Shown here in pieces: positions 34,577 to 42,844 of a stretch of DNA of 64,000 nucleotides; within the stretch, counting starts at the first letter, position 1; each line of letters starts with the position of its first letter. The stretch comes from Pollutimonas thiosulfatoxidans (GTDB lineage: Bacteria; Pseudomonadota; Gammaproteobacteria; Burkholderiales; Burkholderiaceae_B). Location: NCBI RefSeq assembly GCF_004022565.1, contig NZ_CP022987.1, positions 682,001-746,000 on the forward strand. Direction: 5' to 3'. A model generated the notes under the pieces. It did not search any database and was not told where the DNA came from. It worked only from the letters and a program-made list of their open reading frames with translations. Both the position numbers and the translations under genes were made by a program.

Positions 34577-36907
34577 TTAGAACGTGGCCTCGGCGTTCAG
34601 CATCAGCGTGCGTCCACCGCCCGGGATGCCGAACAGTTGGAAGCCGTCCGAGCTGGCCGTGCCCCGTTGCAGGTAGAAGGTGTCGAAGATGTTGTTGACG
34701 TTCAGGCGCAAGGCCAGGTTCTTGTTGACCTTGTACCCGACTGCGGCGTTGAACAGCCAGTAGCTGGGCACGTATACGTCGGCTGACTGTCGCCCGCCGG
34801 GTGCTCTGTCGCCGGTGTAATTTCCGGCCACGAAGCGGCGCTTGCCCACGTACTGCGCACCCAAGCCGGCATCCCACTGGTGGTCGAAGGCATAGTTGCT
34901 CCACAGGTTGAAGGTCATGTCCGGCACGTTTTTCATCTTGCCGCCTTCTTGCCAGGGCTGTTCTGAATTTTCCAGGACCTTGCTGCGCAAGACCGTGAAA
35001 CCGCCATAGGCTGACCATTTTGGAGTGATGTTGCCGGCCAGGCCAAGCTCGAAGCCGCGCACACGTTCCTTGCCGCTGTGTTGGGTCGTTCTGTTGGGGT
35101 TGTCCGGGTCTGTATCAGTCGGATTGCTGCGCTCCACCTGGAAGATGGCGCCGGTAAGCGATAGCTTCTCATCCAACAAATCCCATTTTGTTCCGAGCTC
35201 CCAGGTGGAGGCCTTACCTGGAGAGTAGCTGCTGACATCACCATCTTGGTCGCCACCGCCGGTTCGGGATGCCGCCGCCGCGGCTGACGGCTGTGCGGCC
35301 TGGCTGTACGACACATAGATGCTGCCGAACTCCACGGGCTTATAGACAAGGCCCAAGCGACCGCTCCATAAACCGTCGCTTTGCTCGAACGGTTGTATAC
35401 GACCCGCTTCGTCATACCACTTGACCTTGTACTTGTCGTAGCGCAAGCCGGCGGCAATTTCCCATTGTTTGCTCAGGCTGATCTGATCGTAGGCGTAGAG
35501 CGCCCAGTTGGTGACTTTGGCGCCGCTCTCGTCGGTGCTGTTCAATCTTGTCCAGTCCCCAGAGTAATGCGTGCTGGGATCCCGTACGTCGATGACGCGG
35601 CGACCACTTGCGCCGGCGTATTGGCCATTAATGTCCGGCACCAGGCGACTAAACGGATCTTTCCGATAGCTTTCCTCGTAGAATTCAACACCCGTGACCA
35701 TCTGATGGCGAACGCTGCCGGTATTGAAATCCAGGTTCAAATCGGTTTGATTGGCGATAATTTCGCCCTTGTAGCCGTTGGCGGAATTCTGAAGGCGGGG
35801 GACCGCAAGGTAGCCGGTGGGGTAGGTTTCATTGCCGCTGGCGTCATAGCCCCAATAATCGCTGTTGCCCTTCCTGGCAATAATCTGCCCTTGCGTGGTC
35901 CCGCCCGGCGCGTTCAGCAAGCGCCCCCCGGTCGTCATCAGCGTAAAGCGCTTGGTCTCCGACCAGCGGGTTTGATTGCGCACAGACACCTTGTCGTTGA
36001 AGTCGTGCTCCAGGCGCAGCATGGCCGTGTTGGTTTCCGTCTCTTCCGTATCGACGTTGTCGAGTTGGCCCCAGTAGTCACGCCCGATACCCCTCATGCG
36101 CTTGCCATCGCGACCCAGCGGCACACCCCAGTCGGGGGTGTTCTCGTCCTTCTGGTACGAATAGGCGGCGGTCACCCGAGTATCAGTACCCAGCCCCCAG
36201 GACAGCGAAGGCGCGACGCCCCAACGCTCGAAATCGCTATGGCCTCGCCCGGCGATGTCGTTCTCGTGATACATCAGGTTAAGGCGGAAGGCGGTGGTGT
36301 CGCCCAACTGATGGTTCAGGTCGGCGGTGGTCCGGCGATAGCTGTCGGTGCCCATTCCGACATTGAAGTCGTAAAAATCATCCAGCTTGGGTGTCTTGGT
36401 AACGAGGTTGACCGAACCGCCCAGCGACGCAACGCCCGACTCGATAGAGCCCGTGCCTTTATAGACCTCGGCCTGTTCCATGTTGTAGATGTCGTTGCGG
36501 CTGGAAAGCGCACTGTCCCGCACACCGTCGATGGTGATGCTTTGCTCGGCAGAGAAGCCGCGTATGGTGAACATGTCGCCCCAGCCGGCGTTGCCTTCAC
36601 CGGCAGAAAAAGTGATGCCGGGCACGTTGCTCAGCACATCTTGCAGGCTCTGGGCGCCTTGTTGCTTCAATACTTCCGACGGAACGATGTTGATGGTCTG
36701 TGGCGTGTCCAGCAAAGGCGCCTGGAATTTGACCGATTGCACTGCCTCGGGTTTGAATGCCGGTACCGAACCCTGTACGCGTACCGGCGCCAACTCGGAC
36801 ACATCTGTCTGGGCCGCTGCCATGCCCGGCGTTGCCAGGGCGGCCACAATAGCCAGGTGCAGCAAGCTATACCGCTGAGGAGGGTGAATATCGTTCTGAC
36901 GGAACAT
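34577..36907 (-). CDS. TonB-dependent catecholate-siderophore receptor (PiuA/Fiu-like)
   Basis: A 776-residue outer-membrane receptor with signal peptide (LLHLAIVAALATPGMAAAQ). The plug domain runs to about residue 200 (VPAFKPEAVQSVKFQAPLLDTPQTINIVPSEVLKQQGAQSLQDVLSNVPGI, then FTIRGFSAEQSITIDGVRD and GTGSIESGVASLGGSVNLVTKTP). A 22-strand barrel follows, ending in the aromatic MLNAEATF. It takes up ferric siderophores using TonB/ExbBD, which are present in this window. The start at 36907 has GAGGT in front; a Fur box lies upstream. The piuC pairing suggests a PiuA/Fiu-type substrate (catechol ferric complexes), which is inference. Confidence 0.93.
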   Translation of the reverse strand: MFRQNDIHPPQRYSLLHLAIVAALATPGMAAAQTDVSELAPVRVQGSVPAFKPEAVQSVKFQAPLLDTPQTINIVPSEVLKQQGAQSLQDVLSNVPGITFSAGEGNAGWGDMFTIRGFSAEQSITIDGVRDSALSSRNDIYNMEQAEVYKGTGSIESGVASLGGSVNLVTKTPKLDDFYDFNVGMGTDSYRRTTADLNHQLGDTTAFRLNLMYHENDIAGRGHSDFERWGVAPSLSWGLGTDTRVTAAYSYQKDENTPDWGVPLGRDGKRMRGIGRDYWGQLDNVDTEETETNTAMLRLEHDFNDKVSVRNQTRWSETKRFTLMTTGGRLLNAPGGTTQGQIIARKGNSDYWGYDASGNETYPTGYLAVPRLQNSANGYKGEIIANQTDLNLDFNTGSVRHQMVTGVEFYEESYRKDPFSRLVPDINGQYAGASGRRVIDVRDPSTHYSGDWTRLNSTDESGAKVTNWALYAYDQISLSKQWEIAAGLRYDKYKVKWYDEAGRIQPFEQSDGLWSGRLGLVYKPVEFGSIYVSYSQAAQPSAAAAASRTGGGDQDGDVSSYSPGKASTWELGTKWDLLDEKLSLTGAIFQVERSNPTDTDPDNPNRTTQHSGKERVRGFELGLAGNITPKWSAYGGFTVLRSKVLENSEQPWQEGGKMKNVPDMTFNLWSNYAFDHQWDAGLGAQYVGKRRFVAGNYTGDRAPGGRQSADVYVPSYWLFNAAVGYKVNKNLALRLNVNNIFDTFYLQRGTASSDGFQLFGIPGGGRTLMLNAEATF

Positions 36908-36946
36908 CGGTTGACCTCGTGCTTTCTTGGTTATTAACGAAAGCAC

Positions 36947-36965
36947 GAATGATAACCATTCTCGA
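36947..36965 (-). promoter_or_regulatory. Fur box upstream of the siderophore receptor
   Basis: GAATGATAACCATTCTC lies about 40 bases before the receptor ATG and closely matches the betaproteobacterial Fur consensus of AATGATAAT/ATTATCATT half-sites. It predicts iron repression of the receptor-piuC unit. Confidence 0.75.
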
Positions 36966-37030
36966 CTAAATATTCAGCAGCGCGTAAGAAAACGCGCAAA
37001 TTTACTCAGGATCGTTGTGAGCAGGCAACG

Positions 37031-38272
37031 TCAAGCCGGCTCCAGCAGCGCCCGATAATAGTTCGGAAGAGCGAATAAACCTCCATGTACTTCGGCGTTG
37101 TAGTACTGAAGATCGCCTATGCCTCGTGCATCAATACGAGCCTGCACTTGGGCAGGGTCTAGTGACAGCGGGTTCAATTGATCCGACACCACAGCCAGTG
37201 CCCAGTAGGCGCCGTATAGCGGTATATGTACGCCGTAGCCATGAACCTGCGAAAACACCGCCCGCAGGGTCTGTGCCATGCCGCGAACCTGGTCACGCTC
37301 GTGGAATGGCGATCCCAGATGCAAAACCAGGGCGCCGCCCGGGGCCAATACGCGCTGGCATTGGCGGAAGAAGTCTTCCGTGTACAAGGGGCCGGCAGGG
37401 GTTTCGGGGTCGGTCAGGTCCAGCAGGATGAGGTCAAAACCAGGTTCTGCAGCAGCGAGAAACTCGGCGCCGTCCTGGATGCGCATCGTAACCCTGGGGT
37501 CGTCCAGAGCGCCTTTGTTGATGGCTTGCAAGTGGGAGCGCGCCACCTCAACCACCTGCTCGTCCAGCTCCACCAACGTAAGGGCTTCGATGCTGGGATG
37601 CTTGAGCAACTCTTCGGCGGCGCCACCGTCTCCGCCGCCCACGATCAGTGCGCGCTTGGGATCCGGGTGGGCGATGGCGGCGGGATGGACCAGTGCCTCG
37701 TGATAGAAGAACTCGTCTGCCTCGGAAGTCATGAAGTGGCCATCCAGCCGCAAACTGCGTCCTAGTTCGGGCGACTCAAGCAGCTCCAGGCGCTGGTAAG
37801 GGGTTTGGCGCTCCAGGATACGTCGGTTGAACCGAAAGCCATACACGCTGGTGGCGTCCAGGGACTCGAGCAGCAGTTCGCCCTGGGCTCCCGGGCCGGT
37901 TTCATCGCCACGTTGCAGGCGTTCGATCTGTTCGTTTTTCGCCTGGAAGCTGCCCAGCAGTTCGCGCATCAGGCGCTCGGCCTTTGCGGAATTGTCGTCC
38001 ATGAAATTACATACATAGACATCCAGCGTCACACCCGCGCGTTCGGGCCAGGTGTGGATGGCCAGATGCGATTCTGCCAGCAAAAGCATGCCGGTTACGC
38101 CGCCGGGCTGGCCTTCGTAATCAGGAAAGGTATGCCATTTCTCGGCGACCAGCGTGAGACCGGCGTCTACGGTGCGGCTACGGCAAAGGTCAGCCAATTG
38201 GGTGGCGTCGATCAATAACTTCGAGTCGCAAGCGCAGTTGTAAAGATCTGCCGTCAGATGCAGTCCTTGCAT
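37031..38272 (-). CDS. speE: bifunctional S-adenosylmethionine decarboxylase / polyamine aminopropyltransferase fusion
   Basis: A 413-residue fusion. Residues about 1-125 are a bacterial class 1b SpeD with the self-cleavage site in LLAESHLAIHTWPE (Ser68 gives the pyruvoyl group). Residues about 135-413 are a SpeE domain with YQRLELLESPELGRSLRLDG, the SAM-binding GGGDGGAAEELLKH and catalytic LLDLTDP. The protein would make decarboxylated SAM and use it to convert putrescine to spermidine. The SpeD and SpeE parts look intact. ATG 38272 is chosen because AAGGAG precedes it and this start coincides with the SpeD N-terminus. Confidence 0.93.
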   Translation of the reverse strand: MQGLHLTADLYNCACDSKLLIDATQLADLCRSRTVDAGLTLVAEKWHTFPDYEGQPGGVTGMLLLAESHLAIHTWPERAGVTLDVYVCNFMDDNSAKAERLMRELLGSFQAKNEQIERLQRGDETGPGAQGELLLESLDATSVYGFRFNRRILERQTPYQRLELLESPELGRSLRLDGHFMTSEADEFFYHEALVHPAAIAHPDPKRALIVGGGDGGAAEELLKHPSIEALTLVELDEQVVEVARSHLQAINKGALDDPRVTMRIQDGAEFLAAAEPGFDLILLDLTDPETPAGPLYTEDFFRQCQRVLAPGGALVLHLGSPFHERDQVRGMAQTLRAVFSQVHGYGVHIPLYGAYWALAVVSDQLNPLSLDPAQVQARIDARGIGDLQYYNAEVHGGLFALPNYYRALLEPA

Positions 38273-38440
38273 GGGAGTATGCTCCTTGGAATAAGCTTCT
38301 GCGCCAAGGCACAGCCAACTGAATGGCCACAAGCGACCGCGCGCAAGCACGGGTGTGGCATGGTAAAAGCCGCTAAGTATAGAACAATAGCACCCCTACA
38401 TGCAGCTTCTTACCGCAACGCGCAGACACAGCGTGGCTCT

Positions 38441-39883
38441 TCAATCGTCCAGGTTGTGAACCCCGAGCTTCAAGTCGGCAAAGTCGTAGTTGGGCAGGGA
38501 TGGCCGCAATTTAAGTATAAGCGCCGTGATCAGCACGGGTAGCAGAGCGGCGACCAGAAACGATTCCAGCAGGTAGACGGGCTTCTCGCCGGGAGCAGGA
38601 AACAACATCAAGCCGGCTAGCAGGCCGCAAACAGTGCTGGCCACGGCGCTACCTCCCCCATGCCGCCGGCTGAACAAGCCGAAAAATACCGGGAAGGCGG
38701 CAGCTGCGCAGAACAAGTCGGCCAACAAGAACAGATAGAGAACGCTATAGCCTTGGGCAGCAACAAGTATCACCGGGATGGCCAGTAGAAATATCAACCA
38801 GCGCGACAGCTTCATCAAGGTAGCTCTAGTCATGCCAGGCGCCAGCCGACGACCATCTACGGCGATAAGACTGGACAGCGCACTGATGGTGGTGTCGGCC
38901 GTGCTCATGACCAGCGCCAGGCCCAGCGGTATCAAAGCGATTGCCAGCCAAGCCGGTATACGGGGCATGATGACGCTGAACAGGGCCACCGAGCCGTCAC
39001 CGGTGTGGCCCAGGCCAACGAAGGCCAAGCCAAATAGCCCCATCACGAAGATCACGGGTGCCGCCACCAGGCCGCCGAGCAGAAATCCGCGCCGCATGGT
39101 GGGCGTGTCGCGCGCTGCATAGACGCGTTGCCAGTTCCCCTGATGAAAGAGTCCGGTAAGCAGGATGGCCACGAAGAAAGTAAGGCCGGCCTTGACGCCT
39201 ATGGGGTCCGTCAGATCAATCAGGCTGGGTGCGTGGGCCTGCAGACCAGTCAGCACAGGCTCGACGCCGCCAACGGCGCGCCAGCCTACGATCACCAGGA
39301 TCAACAGCAGGGGCACGATGACCGCCATCTGTATCTTGTCGGTGAGTATGGATGCCCGCAAGCCGCCGTAGGAGGTGTAAAGCAAGGTAGAAACCATCAC
39401 GATCACGGCAGTGACCCACAGCGGGACGGGCGCCAGCAGCGTGACCAGTTTGGCGATTGCTGTGAGTTCGGCCGCTAGGGTAATGAACATGTAGAACAAC
39501 ATGATCAGCAAGGCCAGCGCATGCATGGTTTTGCCATAGCGCAAGATCACAAACTCGGTCAAGCTGTGTCCTTGCGGAATTAAGTCGCGCATCCGCTTGC
39601 CTAGCGGGATCATCAATAGTCGGGGCGACATGGCGCCGATGGCGTAGCCGATGACCGCGCCCATGCCGCCCCAGGTCGCAGCCTGGGCCGGTGAAAACAG
39701 TATCCAGGCGCCCAGACTGCTTGCCACCAGAGTCAGCATGGTGGCTGTTGCGGTCTGACTGTTGCGCGCAACGACATAGTCTTCAAGGCTGCCGCGATCT
39801 CGCCTGGCGTACAGCATCCCGCTAACAGTGAATGCGGTGGAAAAAAGCAGCAGCCAGAATATCGTTGTAGAGCTTGCAAACAT
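38441..39883 (-). CDS. TPP-riboswitch-controlled sodium:solute symporter
   Basis: A 480-residue, roughly 13-helix transporter of the sodium:solute symporter (SSS) family. LEDYVVARNSQTATATMLTLVASSLGAWILFSPAQAATWGG and YTSYGGLRASILTDKIQMAVI match the LeuT-like SSS core. It is read away from the divergent TPP riboswitch pair, and one aptamer lies in its 5' leader (39982-40075). Thiamine starvation should raise expression. SSS members are predicted thiamine-precursor (HMP) transporters in some bacteria; this is inference. The ATG at 39883 has AGAAGGGA upstream. Confidence 0.88.
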   Translation of the reverse strand: MFASSTTIFWLLLFSTAFTVSGMLYARRDRGSLEDYVVARNSQTATATMLTLVASSLGAWILFSPAQAATWGGMGAVIGYAIGAMSPRLLMIPLGKRMRDLIPQGHSLTEFVILRYGKTMHALALLIMLFYMFITLAAELTAIAKLVTLLAPVPLWVTAVIVMVSTLLYTSYGGLRASILTDKIQMAVIVPLLLILVIVGWRAVGGVEPVLTGLQAHAPSLIDLTDPIGVKAGLTFFVAILLTGLFHQGNWQRVYAARDTPTMRRGFLLGGLVAAPVIFVMGLFGLAFVGLGHTGDGSVALFSVIMPRIPAWLAIALIPLGLALVMSTADTTISALSSLIAVDGRRLAPGMTRATLMKLSRWLIFLLAIPVILVAAQGYSVLYLFLLADLFCAAAAFPVFFGLFSRRHGGGSAVASTVCGLLAGLMLFPAPGEKPVYLLESFLVAALLPVLITALILKLRPSLPNYDFADLKLGVHNLDD

Positions 39884-39981
39884 GGCGTCCCTTCTGCCGG
39901 TCGATGCCGGCGCATAAGCGAAAGCGCCGCTTGGATGACGCGGCGCGAAGTCACAAAGGGGGAAGCCAACTGGAATGATGC

Positions 39982-40075
39982 GTTTCCTTCCCTTCGCCGG
40001 CATGATCCGGATCAGGTTCTAAGGGTTACTGCAATGCTATGCAGAGTCTCAGCCCACATCGGGCTCCCCCAGGAA
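39982..40075 (-). promoter_or_regulatory. TPP riboswitch (THI element) upstream of the symporter gene
   Basis: The minus strand carries the conserved THI segments: GGGGGAGCCCG, GGCTGAGACT, ACCCTT, GAACCTGATCCGGATCATGCCGGCGAAGGGA. A downstream GC hairpin (39924-39929 with 39941-39946) followed by TTTCGC could be a transcription terminator. A second hairpin near the ribosome site (around 39897-39912) could act on translation. Confidence 0.96.
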
Positions 40076-40146
40076 CAAGTCCGAAGCATATGTCAGCGTG
40101 CTCGGGGTGTCAATGCGTCATCCCCATGCTATGGTGTTGCATTACG

Positions 40147-40225
40147 ACACGGGGTGCCGGGGTTTGGGCCGGCTGAGATCCACACCCGTCGAACCTGCCC
40201 CAGTTAATACTGGCGAAGGGATGTC
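40147..40225 (+). promoter_or_regulatory. TPP riboswitch (THI element) upstream of the SDR-monooxygenase operon
   Basis: On the plus strand the THI segments are present: ACGGGGTGCCGG, GGCTGAGATC, CACACCCGTCGAACCTGC and CTGGCGAAGGGATG. A hairpin pairing 40260-40268 with 40282-40290 covers the ribosome site AAAGG next to the SDR ATG, so the readout is probably translational. It is divergent to the other TPP element, about 70 bases away. Confidence 0.95.
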
Positions 40226-40291
40226 AGCCATATACGGGCTAGCGGCCATCGCGCCGTCCGCATACCTTCGCCACCTACGCAAAGGTATGCC

Positions 40292-41074
40292 ATGAACAAC
40301 AGCGCAGCGTCACTTCCTCTTGATCAGCAAGTCGTTTTCATTTCCGGCGGCGCCAGGGGCCTGGGCGAACATCTGGTGCGCGCCTTCCTGGGCGAGGGTG
40401 CACGCGTCGTGATCAATTATCTGCATAGCGCTCAGGCGGCGGAACAACTGGCCGCCCTGGCACCGCAACGGACCATCGCACTTCAGGCCGATGTCTGTCA
40501 TGCGCACGCCGTTGCGGAAGCGGTAAGCGCCGCTCGCGATTACTTCGGGCTGCCGATTACCACTGTCGTCAATAATGCGCTACCGTCATTTTCCTTCAAT
40601 GGTGATGCCAGGCCCCAAGCCGACACGCTATCGTGGGAAGACATCCATCAGCAAATGGAAGGCATTGTTCGCGGCGCGCTGAATACGACTCAGGCCGCGC
40701 TGCCCGGCATGCGCGAAATAGGTTTTGGACGGATCATCAATGTGGGCACCAATCTGTTTCAGAATCCCGTCGTTCCCTACCATGACTACACGGCGGCCAA
40801 GGCTGCGCTGCTGTCCCTGACGCGCACCTTGTCGCAAGATCTCGGTCCGCAGGGCATCACGGTGAACATGGTGTCGGGCGGTCTATTGCGCACGACGGAT
40901 GCATCCTCGGCCACGCCTGAGGCGGTGTTCGATCTGATCGCTGCCAGCACGCCCTTGCGCAAGGTAACGACCCCGGCCGAGTTTGCGGACGCGGCGCTGT
41001 TCTTCGCCTCGCCCTGGTCGCGCTCGGTGACCGGGCAGAACCTGGTGGTGGATGGCGGTTTGGTCAAGAACTAA
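40292..41074 (+). CDS. SDR oxidoreductase (FabG-like) under TPP riboswitch control
   Basis: A 260-residue classical short-chain dehydrogenase. NAD(P)-binding motif SGGARGLGEHL, the VNNALP segment, catalytic Tyr/Lys in YHDYTAAKAALLSLTRTLSQ, and the C-terminal VTGQNLVVDGGLV. It belongs to the FabG-type branch, but a fatty-acid role is doubtful because it is the first gene of a TPP-controlled pair with a flavin monooxygenase. It probably oxidises or reduces an alcohol/carbonyl intermediate of thiamine-related metabolism (inference). The downstream gene starts 13 bases after its stop. Confidence 0.9.
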   Translation: MNNSAASLPLDQQVVFISGGARGLGEHLVRAFLGEGARVVINYLHSAQAAEQLAALAPQRTIALQADVCHAHAVAEAVSAARDYFGLPITTVVNNALPSFSFNGDARPQADTLSWEDIHQQMEGIVRGALNTTQAALPGMREIGFGRIINVGTNLFQNPVVPYHDYTAAKAALLSLTRTLSQDLGPQGITVNMVSGGLLRTTDASSATPEAVFDLIAASTPLRKVTTPAEFADAALFFASPWSRSVTGQNLVVDGGLVKN

Positions 41075-41087
41075 GGACAGCCCCGTG

Positions 41088-42377
41088 ATGCATATCAACT
41101 TGTTCATATTCGGCTGCGGCCACCATCGGGCGGCCTGGCGACATCCTGCATCGGCCGTGGAGCGCATGGGCGACATTAGCTATTTTGAATCGCTGGCGCA
41201 GATCGCAGAGCAGGGCAAATTGGACGCCGTATTCTTCGCCGACGGGCATTCCGCCGAAAATCTTTCCGATGGGCCGCGCTGGTTTCTGGAGCCGCTGACC
41301 GCACTGGCGGCCATGAGCCGTGCTACCCAGCACATCGGCCTGATCAGCACCGTCTCCAGTACTTTCTACACGCCTTTTCATGCCGCGCGCATGGTTGCGT
41401 CACTGGACCATATTTCAGGCGGCCGCATGGGATGGAATGTGGTCACGTCGATGTTTGACTCTGAAGCGCGCAATCATGGCTATCCCTCGATGCCCGACCA
41501 TGACTGGCGCTACGCGCGCGCCGAGGAATTCATCACCACGGTGTTGGCGCTGTGGGACTCCTGGGGCGACGACGCGCTGCGCTGCGATCGCCAAGGCGTC
41601 TATGTTGCGCCGGAGGCCGTGCGCTCCATCAAGCATCAGGGCGAGCACTTCCTGGTGGATGGGCCTCTGACGGTGCCGCGTCCGCCGCAGGGCCATCCGG
41701 TGCTGTTTCAGGCGGGCGCGTCGGACCAGGGCAGGGATTTGGCCGCCAGGCGTGCCGAAGCCATCTATGCCGTGGCCTACGACTTGGGTGCCGCGCAAGC
41801 GTATTACCGCGACATCAAGCGTCGGGTCCGCGAGGCCGGGCGCAGCGAGCCGGTGCCCATCATGCCCGGCCTGGTCACCTATGTGGCCTCGACAGAGTCT
41901 GAAGCGCGCGCCAAGCAGCGCGAGCTGGACGAACTGTTGCCCTCGCAGGATGCGCTGCGGCAACTGGGCATGTATATAGGGCAGGATTGCCAGGATTGGG
42001 AGCTGGACGCACCGGTGCCGCCGCTGCCGCCACTTGAAGCGTTCACAGGCCCCAAGGGGCGTTACGCGACCGTACTGCGCATTATCGAAACCGAGCAGCC
42101 CACCTTGCGTGGCTTGTTGGGCCGTTTGGCTGCGGGGGGCGGGCATTGCACCATGGTGGGCACGCCCAGGACCATAGCGGATGAGATGGAGCGCTGGTTC
42201 CGCAATGAGGGTGCCGACGGCTTTAATCTGATGCCGCCTTCCTTACCCGGCGGGATAGAAGACTTCATCGAATATGTGATCCCTGAATTGCAAGACCTCG
42301 GCCTGTTTCGTAAAGCGTATGAAGCAACTACCTTGCGGGGTCACCTGGGGCTGCAGCGACCGCCGCGGCAGCCTTAA
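41088..42377 (+). CDS. LLM-class flavin monooxygenase (NtaA/SnaA/DszA type) under TPP riboswitch control
   Basis: A 429-residue luciferase-like TIM-barrel enzyme using reduced FMN and O2. HINLFIFGCGHHRAAWRHP, LDAVFFADGHSAENL, FLEPLTALAAMSRATQHIGLISTVSSTFYTPFHAARMVASLDHISGGRMGWNVVTS and PVLFQAGASDQGRDLAARRAEAIY match the nitrilotriacetate/pristinamycin/dibenzothiophene-sulfone monooxygenase branch. No flavin reductase gene is adjacent. It is operonic with the SDR and thus predicted to be TPP-controlled. Members often cleave C-N or C-S bonds, so attack on the thiazolium or pyrimidine part of thiamine or an analogue is plausible but unproven. Start 41088 follows AAGGA at good spacing. Confidence 0.9.
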   Translation: MHINLFIFGCGHHRAAWRHPASAVERMGDISYFESLAQIAEQGKLDAVFFADGHSAENLSDGPRWFLEPLTALAAMSRATQHIGLISTVSSTFYTPFHAARMVASLDHISGGRMGWNVVTSMFDSEARNHGYPSMPDHDWRYARAEEFITTVLALWDSWGDDALRCDRQGVYVAPEAVRSIKHQGEHFLVDGPLTVPRPPQGHPVLFQAGASDQGRDLAARRAEAIYAVAYDLGAAQAYYRDIKRRVREAGRSEPVPIMPGLVTYVASTESEARAKQRELDELLPSQDALRQLGMYIGQDCQDWELDAPVPPLPPLEAFTGPKGRYATVLRIIETEQPTLRGLLGRLAAGGGHCTMVGTPRTIADEMERWFRNEGADGFNLMPPSLPGGIEDFIEYVIPELQDLGLFRKAYEATTLRGHLGLQRPPRQP

Positions 42378-42383
42378 GCGACT

Positions 42384-42830
42384 TCAGGCATCCGGCTCGC
42401 CGATATCTTCGTTCCAGAGGCTGGGCTTGCTTGCGATGAAGTCGTGCATCAGCGCGATGCAATCCGGGTCTTGCAGAACTTCGACATGAACGCCGCGCGA
42501 GCGCAGCCAGTCTTCCTCACCCATGAATGTCTGGTTTTCGCCCACGATGATGCGCGGAATGCCATACAGCAGTATGGCGCCGCTGCACATGGAGCAGGGC
42601 GACAGCGTGGTGTACAGGACGCATTCACGATAGATCTGCGCGCTTAGCCGACCAGCATTCTCGAAGGCATCCATCTCGCCGTGCAGTATCGCGCTGCCTT
42701 GCTGTACGCGCCGGTTATGGCCGCGGCCCAGTATGCGTCCCTGGTGCACAATTACCGAACCGATGGGAATGCCGCCTTCCTGACTGCCCAGTCGCGCTTC
42801 TTCTAGCGCCGCTTGCATGAATGCATCCAT
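42384..42830 (-). CDS. cytosine-deaminase-like (fungal type) nucleobase deaminase
   Basis: A 148-residue zinc deaminase of the cytidine/deoxycytidylate deaminase-like fold. The zinc site is HGEMDAFENAG plus YTTLSPCSMCSGAI. The middle and end (YGIPRIIVGENQTF, the repeat EEDWLRSRGVHVEVL, IASKPSLWNEDIGE) closely resemble yeast cytosine deaminase Fcy1, more than tRNA-adenosine deaminase. It would hydrolytically deaminate cytosine or a related aminopyrimidine. Its stop lies 6 bases from the monooxygenase stop (convergent). It starts 14 bases after the FAD monooxygenase stop, so these two form an operon. Start 42830 follows CGGAG. Confidence 0.88.
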   Translation of the reverse strand: MDAFMQAALEEARLGSQEGGIPIGSVIVHQGRILGRGHNRRVQQGSAILHGEMDAFENAGRLSAQIYRECVLYTTLSPCSMCSGAILLYGIPRIIVGENQTFMGEEDWLRSRGVHVEVLQDPDCIALMHDFIASKPSLWNEDIGEPDA

Positions 42831-42844
42831 AAGTTTTTCTCCGT

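Noticed and set aside
35381..36937. 518-codon plus-strand ORF opposite the siderophore receptor
   Set aside because: Composition and position are those of a shadow frame; the receptor on the minus strand carries all family motifs.
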